DNA of 64,000 nt from assembly GCA_964491265.1 (NCBI GenBank), contig CAZBFP010000006.1:62001-126000 (forward strand), in the 5' to 3' direction. Below the pieces are notes generated by a model. That model saw only the letters and a list, made by a program, of their open reading frames with translations. It was not told the origin of the DNA and ran no database searches. The position numbers and the translations under genes are program-made. Positions 1 to 9,094 of this stretch are shown in pieces. Numbering within the stretch: position 1 is the first letter of the stretch; every line of letters begins with the position of its first letter. Source of the stretch: JBBAGC01 sp964491265. GTDB taxonomy: Bacteria > Spirochaetota > UBA4802 > UBA5550.

Positions 1-2
1 TT

Positions 3-506
3 GCAGTAGAGAGCGAACCGGGGAGAGGGAGCAGGTTCACTCTTTCTATCTTTGTCGAAGATCCGGCTTCCTGCAAAGGGAGTGCGCTTATCACAGCCGT
101 ATCTGAGGCTGAACCTCCTGGCGGCAGAAAATTAAAAATCCTTCTTGCAGAGGATGACGAAATCAACATAAAGCTTGCAGTAACACTGCTCAAAAAACTT
201 GGAGATGAAGTTACAATTGCCCGTAACGGGATCGAAACCCTGGAAGCGTTAAGAAGCAGCACCTTTGACCTGATTCTCATGGATATTGAAATGCCGGAGA
301 TGGACGGAATTGAAGCTACTCTAAAAATAAGAGAGGGGTACTGCGGTAAGGAAAAGGCCGATATACCTATAATTGCCATGACAGCACATGCGGTTTCGGA
401 TGTTAAGCAGAAGGGTCTTGATGCGGGGATGAATGACTATATTACAAAACCTGTGGATATAACGCAGATCAATGAAAAAATATTAAATGTAATAAGCAAT
501 AAATGA
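3..506 (+). CDS. Hybrid sensor histidine kinase, C-terminal part (5' truncated by the window)
   Basis: The reading frame is open from the first bases of the window, so only the last 167 residues are present. It begins with the end of a histidine-kinase ATPase domain (VESEPGRGSRFTLSI, the G2-box region). After a short linker comes a complete receiver domain: ILLAEDDEINIKL supplies the acidic pair, LILMDIEMPEMDG the phospho-acceptor Asp, AMTAHA the switch Thr, and ITKPVD the conserved Lys. This is the usual end of a hybrid kinase that relays phosphate internally or to an Hpt protein. The input signal cannot be known because the sensor part lies outside the window. It converges on the ModE-like gene with only 9 bp between stops. 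Confidence 0.93.
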   Translation, partial: AVESEPGRGSRFTLSIFVEDPASCKGSALITAVSEAEPPGGRKLKILLAEDDEINIKLAVTLLKKLGDEVTIARNGIETLEALRSSTFDLILMDIEMPEMDGIEATLKIREGYCGKEKADIPIIAMTAHAVSDVKQKGLDAGMNDYITKPVDITQINEKILNVISNK

Positions 507-515
507 CAATAAATT

Positions 516-917
516 TTACGTTGAAACTCTGCCCAGCAGCTCCAGCCCCTTTTTCGAAGCATATTCCGCCACATCATCATAATAAGCTCCAAACTCATTC
601 ATCAATTCCCTGCCGAATTCAGTAAGCATATACCCTTCTTTATTATTAAGCTTATAGATCAGCTTCTGTCCAATAATCTCTTCAGTGCGTTTGACCTTAC
701 CCCAGGCTCCCCTGTATGAAAGCCCAAGACTCTCGCTGGCCAGTTTTAATGAACCAAGCTCATCAATTTTTTTTAACAGCTCGAAACGGCCGCATCCGAA
801 AAAAACACCATTATCCCTTTCGAGCCAGAGATGAAGCTTCACCACCGGATATGGCGAAATACTTTCAGCACCATCCTGCTTACTTTTATCCTGTTCAAGT
901 CCATTACTTTTTTTCAC
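516..917 (-). CDS. ModE N-terminal-like winged-helix DNA-binding protein
   Basis: This 133-residue protein has the LysR/ModE-type helix-turn-helix pattern around residues 45-110: FELLKKIDELGSLKLASESL, then GLSYRGAWGKVKRTEE and LTEFGREL. Family knowledge: full ModE carries C-terminal molybdate-binding (Mop/TOBE) domains. They are absent here, so it is a stand-alone HTH version and may not sense molybdate itself. The start is GTG and shares one base with the stop of the upstream rhomboid gene (TAGTG), so the two are translationally coupled. A moaA gene lies 49 kb away but no molybdate transporter is in the window. Target and ligand are unknown. Confidence 0.8.
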   Translation of the reverse strand: MKKSNGLEQDKSKQDGAESISPYPVVKLHLWLERDNGVFFGCGRFELLKKIDELGSLKLASESLGLSYRGAWGKVKRTEEIIGQKLIYKLNNKEGYMLTEFGRELMNEFGAYYDDVAEYASKKGLELLGRVST

Positions 918-1465
918 TATTCCTTTCTCCTGTTAAAAGATGCTCCCAGAATACCCGCCATAAAACCGCAGAGATGACTCTCCCACGAAACAAATGAGTC
1001 TGCAGGGAGCACACCGAAAACAAGTCCGCCGTAAACAAAAAAAACAGCAATTGATACTGCAATCGATTTAAAATCACGTCTGAAAATTCCTGCAGAAAGG
1101 AGATACCCCAGTATGCCGTAAATAATACCGCTTGCCCCTATATGATATGAACCGGCTCTCCCGATAATCCAGGTGCCGGCTCCGCCAAGTAAAGCAGTTC
1201 CGGCCATAATAAAAAATGTTTTTCTCCCCTCAAGAAAAATAAGAAAACCTGTAATTGCTAAAAGTGCTGCTGTATTTGCAGCCAGGTGAGGGATATTGCC
1301 ATGAATAAATGGGGAGAAAATAATTCCCCTGAGTCCTGAAATCTTTCTCGGAAGAATCCCCAATGAATCAATAGGGATAAAAAGGCCTATAAAAAAAACA
1401 AGCCACAGGAGCCCTATAAAATACAGGAGGTATTTAACTGAAATAACAAAGGTTCTTATTCTCAT
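917..1465 (-). CDS. Rhomboid-family intramembrane serine protease
   Basis: The protein has 182 residues and about six hydrophobic segments, a compact rhomboid. The active-site serine lies in GASGIIYGILGYLL, matching the family GxSG motif. The partner histidine is in the last helix (SHLCGFMAGILGA). HGNIPHLAANTAALL in the first half matches the conserved H-x-x-x-N region that helps build the oxyanion hole. It should cleave single-pass membrane proteins within the inner membrane; no substrate can be named. Its stop overlaps the start of the ModE-like gene by one base, so both are probably one transcript. The ATG has only a weak ribosome site. Confidence 0.88.
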   Translation of the reverse strand: MRIRTFVISVKYLLYFIGLLWLVFFIGLFIPIDSLGILPRKISGLRGIIFSPFIHGNIPHLAANTAALLAITGFLIFLEGRKTFFIMAGTALLGGAGTWIIGRAGSYHIGASGIIYGILGYLLSAGIFRRDFKSIAVSIAVFFVYGGLVFGVLPADSFVSWESHLCGFMAGILGASFNRRKE

Positions 1466-1578
1466 GTATTTAATTTTTCAAGACAGAACCTGCAAGTCAA
1501 CAAAAATTCTCTGCCTTCAGGGAAGCCATTCCAGTACACCCTCCATAGAAAGACGGGCTGCCTCGATTAGTTTAATTA

Positions 1579-4320
1579 TTATCTATTTTCAGGTGAAAGT
1601 ATCTGACGTACTTTTGAAAGAAGTGCCTGCGATGAAAAAGGTTTTGAAATAAAATTAAGTTCTTTTTCCACAACCCCCTTACTGTGAATTATTTCAGCTG
1701 TATAACCGCTGGAAAAGAGAACAGGAATCCCGGCTTTCATTTCACTCATGACGTCATAGGCTTCTTTTCCGTTTAATTTTGGCATAACCACATCAAGAAT
1801 GATCAGATCTATTCGGTCAATATTATGTAAAAATTCTTCAACTGCTTCTGCACCATCGCAGGCTTCGATTATGGTATACCCATACTCCTCAAGAAAGCTT
1901 TTAAGAAAAAGTCTCACAGATGCATCGTCTTCTGCAATAAGGATTGTTTCAGAACCTCCGGCAGACTCCGGCATTGTCTCAGGTTTTACTGTTTCTGCAG
2001 GGAGATCAACCAGGGGAAGAAAAATTTTAACTGTTGTTCCCTCATTTTCCTCGCTGTATAGAGTTATTTCACCATTGTGCTGTTTAACAATTCCGTAAAC
2101 AATTGAAAGCCCAAGACCGGTACCTTTACCCATATCCTTGGTAGTAAAAAAAGGCTCAAAGATACGTTCTTTAACTTCCCTGCTCATCCCCTTCCCTGTA
2201 TCAGTAACAGAAATCTGTATATAATTTCCAGGATCAAGAGAAATCTGATTAGTAATACTTTCATGAAGTTCAATTTTTTCTGTTTTAATGCTGAGAGTTC
2301 CCCCATCAGGCATGGCATCACGGGCGTTAGTGGCGAGATTAAGGATAACCTGCTCCAGCTGACTGTTATCAGCTAAAATGGTCATCTGTTCCCGGCATAA
2401 ATTTATAGTAAAGATAATATCTTCTCCGATAATTCTCCCAAGCAGCTTTTCAATGCTCCTTATTATTTCATTGGCATCAATAACACGCGAGCTCAAAAGC
2501 TGTTTTCTGCTGAACGCCAGGAGGCTTTTTGTTAATCCTGTGGCCTGATTCGCTGCTGAAAGAATTTCATCAGCATAACTGCACAAAACAGCATCATCAG
2601 CAATACGCATTCTGAGCATCCCTCCAAAACCGACTATTGCAGTAAGAATATTGTTGAAATCGTGTGCCACACCCCCGGCAAGTGTTCCCAGGGCCTCCAT
2701 TTTCTGAGACTGCCGGAGCTGCTCTTCAAGTTTTTTCCGTTCAGTTATATCCTCCAGTACACAATCGAGCCATTTCAGCTCACCGGTGCTGTCAAACTGC
2801 CCTTTGGCATTTATTGAAACCCATACAGGAGAGCCGTCCTTCTTCCGCATCAGTAATTCTTTATCATTGATTGATCTTTTACAGGTTACTTCATCCACAA
2901 AAATCTGGCGCGATTCAGGATAATAATACAATTCTGAAACAGGGAGTTTCATAAAATCATCCATTGAATCATAATCAAAAAATTTAAGCATTGCCGGATT
3001 TGCCTGGAGAAACCTCCCCTGCGGCCCGCTGGTGCAGCGGTAGACCCCCACATTAAGGTTATCCAGAAGAGTACGGAATCTTTCTTCACTGATTCTCAGA
3101 TTCTCCGCGCTGATTCTCTGCTGCTGCATATTTCTCATCATAAGAATTATGATTGTTGAGAGCATGAATAATCCGGCAACCATTACCCATACCAGGTTTT
3201 TATTAAGCTCATAAAATGACAGAGGTTCATTTATTATAAGGCTGTTTTCAGGGAGATCCCCCATGTTAATATCAAAACGTGAAAGATAGTTATAATCGAA
3301 CATATATCTGTTGGGGCTTTCCCTTATAACAGGTATATCTGCAATTTTTTCACCATCAATGTAACGGAGAGCCATTTCACCGGCAATTCTCCCCTGATCA
3401 TAACCGCTTGTCAGCATACCGCCGGTAATTCCCATGCCGAGATAAAAATCCCAGACTCCGTATACAGGAATTGACGCAGCTCCCGATATCAATGTTATAC
3501 TCCGGTCATAGCTGAAAACTTCCCCGGACTTATCGCGGTTAAATGTCATGAGAAGAACTATGTCACCTTTTGAGAGATTTTTTACTTCAGGGAGAAGTTC
3601 CTCCATAGTAAAGTCTTCAAAGAATGTAAAACTCACTCTATCAGAAAATTCAGGTATAAGCTCTTCAATAACCTTTCTGTTGGCAATACCTGTTGTAGTT
3701 CTGTCATTTATAACCACCACTCTTTCTGTTCCCGGATGAAGTTTAAGTGCAGCACTCAGGGTATTTTTAATATCAAATGCTTCAACTACACCTGTTACAT
3801 AGGAGTGGTACCCATACTTTTCCAGATCGATCAGATAGTTTACACCGCAGAAGAACATAGGTATTCCGGGAAAAAGGGTTTTATGATATTTTATGTAAAA
3901 GTTGAATGCGTCATCATCAGTAACTATCACCGCAGAAAGGTTTAAGGAGGAATATTTCATTTTAAGGATGTTATAGAGAGACGAAAAATATTTTTCATCC
4001 GCAATAAGCTTTGTATTCATATATTCAGTATGAAGTTCAATTTCAAAAAGCCTGTTGCTGAATACGGAACGTATACCCCGGTCTTCATTGTCTGTCCAGC
4101 GCAGACCCTGATTGTAGGAATGGAGAATGAGGATATGACTGATACTGTTATTTGCAGAATTTAATTCATGTTTGAAGGGTAAAAAGAAAAAAAAGAAGAT
4201 AAGACATAAAAAAAAAGTATAATGCCGGGTTCCTGGAGTATTTTCAGTAACGGGGATTAATAGCTTTGATGTAATTTCATGTAATCTTATATTTGCAGCA
4301 TTTTTCCCCATATTAATCAT
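1579..4320 (-). CDS. Hybrid histidine kinase with ABC-substrate-binding-like sensor, PAS and receiver
   Basis: This is a 913-residue membrane sensor. There is a hydrophobic N-terminal segment (about 33-49), a large extracytoplasmic domain (about 60-365) that reads like the ABC substrate-binding fold found in some kinases, and a second membrane helix (about 376-396). A PAS domain (about 410-530) ends in WLDCVLEDITERKKLEE. HisKA carries the phospho-acceptor His near residue 553 in GGVAHDFNNILTAIVG. The ATPase domain (about 645-770) has N, G1 (DTGKGM) and G2 (GKGTGLGLS) boxes. A C-terminal receiver has Asp 843 in LIILDVVMPKLNG. No output gene is adjacent. The start is uncertain: ATG 4311 is an alternative and neither has a strong ribosome site. 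Confidence 0.9.
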   Translation of the reverse strand: MINMGKNAANIRLHEITSKLLIPVTENTPGTRHYTFFLCLIFFFFFLPFKHELNSANNSISHILILHSYNQGLRWTDNEDRGIRSVFSNRLFEIELHTEYMNTKLIADEKYFSSLYNILKMKYSSLNLSAVIVTDDDAFNFYIKYHKTLFPGIPMFFCGVNYLIDLEKYGYHSYVTGVVEAFDIKNTLSAALKLHPGTERVVVINDRTTTGIANRKVIEELIPEFSDRVSFTFFEDFTMEELLPEVKNLSKGDIVLLMTFNRDKSGEVFSYDRSITLISGAASIPVYGVWDFYLGMGITGGMLTSGYDQGRIAGEMALRYIDGEKIADIPVIRESPNRYMFDYNYLSRFDINMGDLPENSLIINEPLSFYELNKNLVWVMVAGLFMLSTIIILMMRNMQQQRISAENLRISEERFRTLLDNLNVGVYRCTSGPQGRFLQANPAMLKFFDYDSMDDFMKLPVSELYYYPESRQIFVDEVTCKRSINDKELLMRKKDGSPVWVSINAKGQFDSTGELKWLDCVLEDITERKKLEEQLRQSQKMEALGTLAGGVAHDFNNILTAIVGFGGMLRMRIADDAVLCSYADEILSAANQATGLTKSLLAFSRKQLLSSRVIDANEIIRSIEKLLGRIIGEDIIFTINLCREQMTILADNSQLEQVILNLATNARDAMPDGGTLSIKTEKIELHESITNQISLDPGNYIQISVTDTGKGMSREVKERIFEPFFTTKDMGKGTGLGLSIVYGIVKQHNGEITLYSEENEGTTVKIFLPLVDLPAETVKPETMPESAGGSETILIAEDDASVRLFLKSFLEEYGYTIIEACDGAEAVEEFLHNIDRIDLIILDVVMPKLNGKEAYDVMSEMKAGIPVLFSSGYTAEIIHSKGVVEKELNFISKPFSSQALLSKVRQILSPENR

Positions 4321-4591
4321 TCAGCAAATGCACCCGCCCTTATATTTAAAGCAGTTTCAGCTTTATAATAAAGTATAATATACAGACGGGAAAATCAAAA
4401 CAAACTTATCAAAAAAACCTGCTCTATCACTTATTAAAATCTGTTTCAAGACCGCTTATCTGCTCCTAAATTGAATTCATCATTGTAAAAAGTTCACGGA
4501 TTAAAGCAGCGATAATATGAGAAAAATCGCAATGGAGCTGAAGGAGATAATTGACCGGAATTCCTGATTTTCTGGAAACTTATTACCCGAT

Positions 4592-5044
4592 CTATTCAGG
4601 GAGCTGAATCATTAAAGCCTCCCCTTTTGCTTTGATATCACCATCTACGGCAAGGGTTACTTCAACAAAAACCTTGCGGTTGACTATCTCTTTTACACGG
4701 GCTCTTAATTCCAGGGGAACCTCTGATGGAGCCGGTTTTAAATAATCGACTTTAAGAGATGCTGTAACAAAGCGCTTAAGCGGTGCTATCTCCATATTGA
4801 GTCCCTGCTCTTTATGCTTTGCCCAGGCAGCAGCTGCAGCAGCGTGACAATCCATAAGTGATGCAATAAGCCCGCCGTAAATATTCCCCGGGAATCCGCC
4901 CGAATATTTTGAATCCGCTTTAAAATGGCATACTGCCTCATCCCCCTCAGGGTAGCTTTTAATCTGGTACCCCTCATGGTTTTCATAGCCGCATCCGAAG
5001 CAGTGGGCATTTTCTTTTAAATAATAATCCTGTATTGCTTTCAT
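4592..5044 (-). CDS. PaaI-type hotdog-fold thioesterase
   Basis: I chose ATG 5044, giving 150 residues, because it has a GGTGAGGG ribosome site at proper distance. The longer frame to 5110 adds an unlikely leader. The N-terminal CFGCGYENHEGYQIK is the typical opening of this subfamily. GGFPGNIYGGLIASLMDCHA forms the long central helix with its preceding G-N-I-Y-G-G, and KVDYLKPAP is the strand motif of acyl-CoA thioesterases. The role would be hydrolysis of an acyl- or aryl-CoA thioester, substrate unknown. A second gene of the same subfamily lies at 29767. It stands alone between two divergent or unrelated genes. Confidence 0.85.
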   Translation of the reverse strand: MKAIQDYYLKENAHCFGCGYENHEGYQIKSYPEGDEAVCHFKADSKYSGGFPGNIYGGLIASLMDCHAAAAAAWAKHKEQGLNMEIAPLKRFVTASLKVDYLKPAPSEVPLELRARVKEIVNRKVFVEVTLAVDGDIKAKGEALMIQLPE

Positions 5045-5242
5045 AATACCCTCACCAGTATTCCCGCTAATTGACCTTATAATATACTGCAATATCATTG
5101 CAAAGGCCATCTGTCAATAAAGTAACCCGGGAAGTGGCAGCAGCTGATTTTTTCAATTATTAGCAGTCATATAAAAAATTATAGTAGAAATATTTATAAT
5201 ACCTGTTAAATTATTATCATCTTTATAAAAGCGGAGAAAAAG

Positions 5243-6733
5243 ATGAAATCCATCTATACGTTTATTACAGCAATTATATGTTTTATTGTTCTTCAAACCG
5301 CAGCATCAGCCCAGAGCTACAAAATAGTGGTAATGCCCTTTGACAAACTCAATAAAGAGAAAAACCTGGAGCTGGAAACACTTACAGTAGGGATAAGCGA
5401 AACATTATCGGGAGCCCTTTCAACTGTTGAAACCTTTATTATTATTGATTCAGGGAGGGTAAAGCGGCATCTCCTTGAAAGCGCTGAATTTAAACAGGCA
5501 ATAGGAGCAAATGAAGAGAAGGATATAGAAAAATTAAGGGACCTCACCAAGGACAAACTGGATGGCGATTATATAATATATGGCAGCTTCAACAGAATAG
5601 GGAAACAGATACAGCTTAATGCAAAATTCATGAACGTACACTCAGGCAAGGTTCTCCAGGGAGCAAATGTATACGGACAATATCCTGATGAAATTTTTGC
5701 CCTCCAGGAAAAACTTGCAAAAGAGCTGACCGGGAAAATTACAGGTATAGCTGTTATTGACAAACAGAACAGCATTGCAGATTATACCAACTCTACAGGT
5801 AACTATACAGCCTACCAGGAATATATAAAAGGGCGTATGGAGCAGATACAGTACGATGTAAAGAACTATGCTGTAGCAGTTGAATACTACAAAAGAGCCC
5901 TGAAGCACGACCCCAAATACGCACTTGCATGGGCAGGCCTTTCAGAGGTTAATGCGCTCTGGGGGTACCAGATAAAATATGCCGGCGGTAAATGGGAACC
6001 ATTTCTCAAAATTGCCGTAGAACAGGGAGAAAAAGCTGTAGAGTATGGAGGGAATCTTTTCCAGACACAGAGGGCCCTGAGCATGGCTTATTTGAATAAC
6101 TCAAATTTCTCCATGGCTCAAAAATACGCTGATGAGGCAAACCGCCTTAATAGTCAGGATGCGGAAACACTGCAGATTCTTGCCCAGCTGAAAAATTACG
6201 GGTATAAAGATATGTCAAAGGATGGAACTGAGTCAAACCGGCTTATACGAAAATCTCTGTCTATTAACCCGGAGCTTATTATAGCCAAATGGTCCCTGGC
6301 CCACTCCTACTCAACAAATAATGACAACAACTCGGCATTAAAGGAATACCTTGAAATACTTAAAATAAATCCGCGCCACGCTCCGGCACTGCACGGTACA
6401 GCACTGGTATATTACGGGATGCAGGATTATGTTAATTCAGAAATTTACGCCAGAAGAACCGTTGATGCGGACAGCGAAACCGCACAGCACCATTATACCC
6501 TGGGTCTTGCCATTTACCAGCAGAGCAGATGGCAGGAGGCAATTACCGCTTTCCGCAATGCTGTTTCCCGGAACCCTGACTATGAAAACGCCTGGTTCAG
6601 CATAGCCAACTGCTACTGGTTTCTTGAGGATTTTAAATCAGCACGGGACAATTACAAAAGGGTGCTGAAAATAAACCCGGAAAACAGCGAAGCAAAAAAA
6701 TGGATGGAGGAATCTCAGAAAAGGATGAAATAA
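5243..6733 (+). CDS. Secreted or periplasmic TPR protein with a FlgO/CsgG-like N-terminal domain
   Basis: The 496-residue protein starts with a clear signal peptide (about 1-23, ending ASAQ). Residues 24-170 resemble the FlgO/TolB-N/CsgG-like fold seen in envelope proteins: IVVMPFDKLN opens the domain, DYIIYGSFN follows, and NAKFMNVHSGKVL is another strand pattern. From about residue 190 to the end are tetratricopeptide repeats, for example YYKRALKHDPKYALAWAGL and ALKEYLEILKINPRHAPALH. This combination is common in adenylate-cyclase-like or envelope scaffold proteins. No catalytic domain is present, so it is probably a protein-interaction scaffold. The start has GCGGAGAAAAAG upstream. Confidence 0.8.
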   Translation: MKSIYTFITAIICFIVLQTAASAQSYKIVVMPFDKLNKEKNLELETLTVGISETLSGALSTVETFIIIDSGRVKRHLLESAEFKQAIGANEEKDIEKLRDLTKDKLDGDYIIYGSFNRIGKQIQLNAKFMNVHSGKVLQGANVYGQYPDEIFALQEKLAKELTGKITGIAVIDKQNSIADYTNSTGNYTAYQEYIKGRMEQIQYDVKNYAVAVEYYKRALKHDPKYALAWAGLSEVNALWGYQIKYAGGKWEPFLKIAVEQGEKAVEYGGNLFQTQRALSMAYLNNSNFSMAQKYADEANRLNSQDAETLQILAQLKNYGYKDMSKDGTESNRLIRKSLSINPELIIAKWSLAHSYSTNNDNNSALKEYLEILKINPRHAPALHGTALVYYGMQDYVNSEIYARRTVDADSETAQHHYTLGLAIYQQSRWQEAITAFRNAVSRNPDYENAWFSIANCYWFLEDFKSARDNYKRVLKINPENSEAKKWMEESQKRMK

Positions 6734-6738
6734 AAGGA

Positions 6739-7587
6739 CTACTGCTTTAAGTCCATATATTCCTTTTTCATTAAATCAAACTTTTCCGAATATATGTCAT
6801 AGATTTCGCCTGTTGTGACAAACTTTTTCTTCCCGTCAAAAATTCTGAACTGGCGGGTGCTTTTTTTCTTTTTAAGGAGGAGATATATCCCCTCCAGAAT
6901 AGCAAGAGTCTTACAGGCAGTTGCAAGCATTCTCTTATAGGTATAAATATCAAAACCGAATCCGGCCAGACCCGCCTTTTCGATCCCTTCAGAACCGTCA
7001 GGGATTTTTCCTGTTGCGATTTTCATCTCCTTAATAAAATCGAGAAGAAAATAATAGGTAGGCTTCATTACATTAATAGTCTCTTCTGTAATCTGATAAA
7101 ATTTTTCAAATCTTGCCAGTTCCGAGTCATCACCCTGTTCCCCCTTTAAAAACTGCTCACTGATATTATTAATATTGGTTAACCTGTTAATAAATGCGGA
7201 GTCCTCATCAAAAAAACTTTTCAGCATAACAGAATAACTATTATGAAGCTTAAAAAATGCCTGGTATGTCTTATTCCTTTTTATGAAATTTTTCCATACC
7301 CCTGCAAGCCACTTCAACACATCAGGGGTAAGATAAAGGTCATTTTTAGTTTTAAGGTTATAGATAATATTAGAAAAGAAAAATAGTATATAACTCCCCC
7401 CTGAAGACTTGAAATAATACTCACACTCCTTAATATTATCAGGATCATTAATAATCCCATCTACCAGTGCTAAAGCATTATCAAGCCTCTCAATAGGACA
7501 CGGTTCATATTTCAAACAGGAGAGAAGCACATCCCCTATTTCATTAAGGGCATCGTGAATCTCCATTTTTCCAGCATTTTCTTCCAT
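6739..7587 (-). CDS. Unrecognised helical protein
   Basis: The 282-residue product has no signal peptide or membrane segment and looks mostly alpha-helical, with abundant Lys, Phe and Tyr. I recognise no family. The coding frame is well supported: a GGGGGT ribosome site lies before ATG 7587, the composition matches neighbouring genes, and it ends 5 bp from the convergent TPR gene. It is divergent from the rpsF operon, with a 254 bp shared upstream region, so it could be controlled from that region. No function is assigned. Confidence 0.65.
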   Translation of the reverse strand: MEENAGKMEIHDALNEIGDVLLSCLKYEPCPIERLDNALALVDGIINDPDNIKECEYYFKSSGGSYILFFFSNIIYNLKTKNDLYLTPDVLKWLAGVWKNFIKRNKTYQAFFKLHNSYSVMLKSFFDEDSAFINRLTNINNISEQFLKGEQGDDSELARFEKFYQITEETINVMKPTYYFLLDFIKEMKIATGKIPDGSEGIEKAGLAGFGFDIYTYKRMLATACKTLAILEGIYLLLKKKKSTRQFRIFDGKKKFVTTGEIYDIYSEKFDLMKKEYMDLKQ

Positions 7588-7786
7588 TTATTTATACCCC
7601 CTTTCTCCAAACCCGGAGAATATATAGAAAATTTCACTGGAAATCTATAAAATTCAAGCAATAATTAAATTTTTGCAGTATTTATTCCTAAAATTATTTT
7701 TTTAAAATTTAAAAGCCCGATTATTACCGGAAAAAATAAATTATTATTGAAATATTAGCGCAATTTTAAAGTATTGTTCTACCTTT

Positions 7787-7816
7787 CTGCTGAAAACATC
7801 TTCAGTATTTCAGCAG
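7787..7816 (+). promoter_or_regulatory. Hairpin in the rpsF leader (candidate autoregulatory element)
   Basis: A perfect 9-bp inverted repeat, CTGCTGAAA and TTTCAGCAG with a 12-base loop, sits 25 bp before the rpsF start, flanked on both sides by TACC. Leaders of rpsF operons often carry an RNA element bound by the S6:S18 pair. The position fits such a role, but I cannot show that the known S6:S18 motif is present. Confidence 0.4.
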
Positions 7817-7841
7817 CAAATACCAAAGGAAGGAGGAACTA

Positions 7842-8129
7842 ATGAACAAATACGAACTTACAGTTATTGTAAGAAACCGCGAAGCAGAAACTCACAAGGA
7901 AAAAGTTAAAGAAATTCTGCAGAAGCACAATGCAAATATCACCCTTGAAGACCACTGGGGGGTAAAAAGGCTCGCCTATGAAATAGATAGAGAGCGTGAA
8001 GCATTTTATATGTTCATGAACATTGAAGCTGATCCCTTGACAATTTCGAAAATTAAAAAGGAATTAGGTCTTAATGCTGACATACTAAGGAATCTTTTTG
8101 TAAGATTACCTGACGAAAAAACTGCGTAA
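7842..8129 (+). CDS. rpsF: 30S ribosomal protein S6
   Basis: The 95-residue protein matches S6 throughout. It opens with the strand MNKYELTVIVRN, has WGVKRLAYEIDREREAFYMF in the middle as the core strand pair that contacts S18, and ends ILRNLFVRLPDE, where LR is conserved. The length is usual for the family. It has a strong AAGGAGGA ribosome site. It is the first gene of rpsF-ssb-rpsR-DUF2232-rplI-dnaB, a conserved bacterial arrangement in which S6 and S18 are made together and bind 16S rRNA as a dimer. The leader carries a candidate control hairpin. Confidence 0.97.
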   Translation: MNKYELTVIVRNREAETHKEKVKEILQKHNANITLEDHWGVKRLAYEIDREREAFYMFMNIEADPLTISKIKKELGLNADILRNLFVRLPDEKTA

Positions 8130-8143
8130 ACCCAGGAGGGACT

Positions 8144-8590
8144 ATGGCTGGAGATCTTAACAGAGTAGTACTCATAGGGAGACTCACACGCGATCCGGAA
8201 TTAAGGTATACTCCATCCGGTACAGCTGTGGCCAGTTTTTCCATTGCCAACAATAGAACATATGCTGTTTCAGGTGAACGTAAAGAAGAGGTTTCCTATT
8301 TTGACTGTATAGCATGGTCAAAACTGGGTGAAATCATCACCGAATACTGCAAAAAAGGGCAGAAAATCGCTGTTGAAGGGAGACTTCAGCAGAGAAGATG
8401 GGAAGACCAGGACAAGAATAAGAAATCAAAAATTGAACTTGTAATTGAAAACTTCCAGTTTTTATCAGGGAAAAGCTCCGGCGATGAAACCTCCCAGCCT
8501 AAAACTTCGGCTCCAGCGGAATCTTCATCAGATTACGGCAGTTCAAATTTTGATGACAACCCTTTTTCAGATGATGAAATACCATTTTAG
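8144..8590 (+). CDS. ssb: Single-stranded DNA-binding protein
   Basis: The 148-residue protein contains an OB fold (about 1-110). It starts NRVVLIGRLTRDPELRYTPS, contains SYFDCIAWSKLGE, and has KKGQKIAVEGRLQQRRWED. A flexible Ser/Pro-rich linker leads to the acidic tip DDNPFSDDEIPF, which recruits replication and repair partners. Both domain order and length are standard. It coats single-stranded DNA during replication and repair. It lies between rpsF and rpsR, 14 bp after rpsF, with the ribosome site CCAGGAGG, and is evidently co-transcribed with them. Confidence 0.97.
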   Translation: MAGDLNRVVLIGRLTRDPELRYTPSGTAVASFSIANNRTYAVSGERKEEVSYFDCIAWSKLGEIITEYCKKGQKIAVEGRLQQRRWEDQDKNKKSKIELVIENFQFLSGKSSGDETSQPKTSAPAESSSDYGSSNFDDNPFSDDEIPF

Positions 8591-8626
8591 TCGATCAATT
8601 TTACCTAATAATTACAGGAGATCATG

Positions 8627-9091
8627 ATGTCAGAAGAAGTAAAAACAAATGAAGATATAAACGAAGAAGTTAAGGCTGAAGAAACTGCGCCGGTGGAAAC
8701 TGCAAATGCAGAAACTACACCTGTAGACGCTACACCTGTAGACGCTGCACCTGTAGAAACTGCAGCACCAGCAGAAGAGAAAGCTCCTGAAGCCAGGTCT
8801 GAAGGGACAGTACAACCTGCTCCATATCAGAGAAGACCGCAGGGCGAAGGATATGAGAGACCTCAGTTTCAGAGAAATACCCGTTTTAAAAGAAAGGTAT
8901 GCAAATTCTGTTACGATAAAAATCTTGCAATGGATTATAAGAACTCAAAACTTCTTGAGCAGTTTATTACAGACAGGGGTAAAATCCTTCCAAGAAGAGT
9001 AACAGGAACATGCGCGAAACACCAGAGAGGGGTTGCACTTTCCATTAAAAGGGCAAGAATAATAGCACTGATCCCTTTTGTTGAACAATAG
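8627..9091 (+). CDS. rpsR: 30S ribosomal protein S18 with an acidic Ala/Pro-rich N-terminal extension
   Basis: The C-terminal 70 or so residues are a normal S18: FKRKVCKFCYDKNLAMDYKN, LLEQFITDRGKILPRRVTG and the TCAKHQRGVALSIKRARIIA core with the KHQR motif. S18 is usually only 70-90 residues. This one has about 154 because of an N-terminal extension of roughly 75 residues rich in Glu, Ala, Thr, Val and Pro, with an imprecise repeat (PVDATPVDAAPVETAAP). I chose ATG 8627 over 8624 because it sits 6 bases from AGGAG. The extension is likely disordered; its role is unknown. Confidence 0.95.
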   Translation: MSEEVKTNEDINEEVKAEETAPVETANAETTPVDATPVDAAPVETAAPAEEKAPEARSEGTVQPAPYQRRPQGEGYERPQFQRNTRFKRKVCKFCYDKNLAMDYKNSKLLEQFITDRGKILPRRVTGTCAKHQRGVALSIKRARIIALIPFVEQ

Positions 9092-9094
9092 GCT

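Noticed and set aside
4517..4567. 16-residue frame MRKIAMELKEIIDRNS
   Set aside because: Too short and no terminator or conservation evidence; at most a gene scrap.
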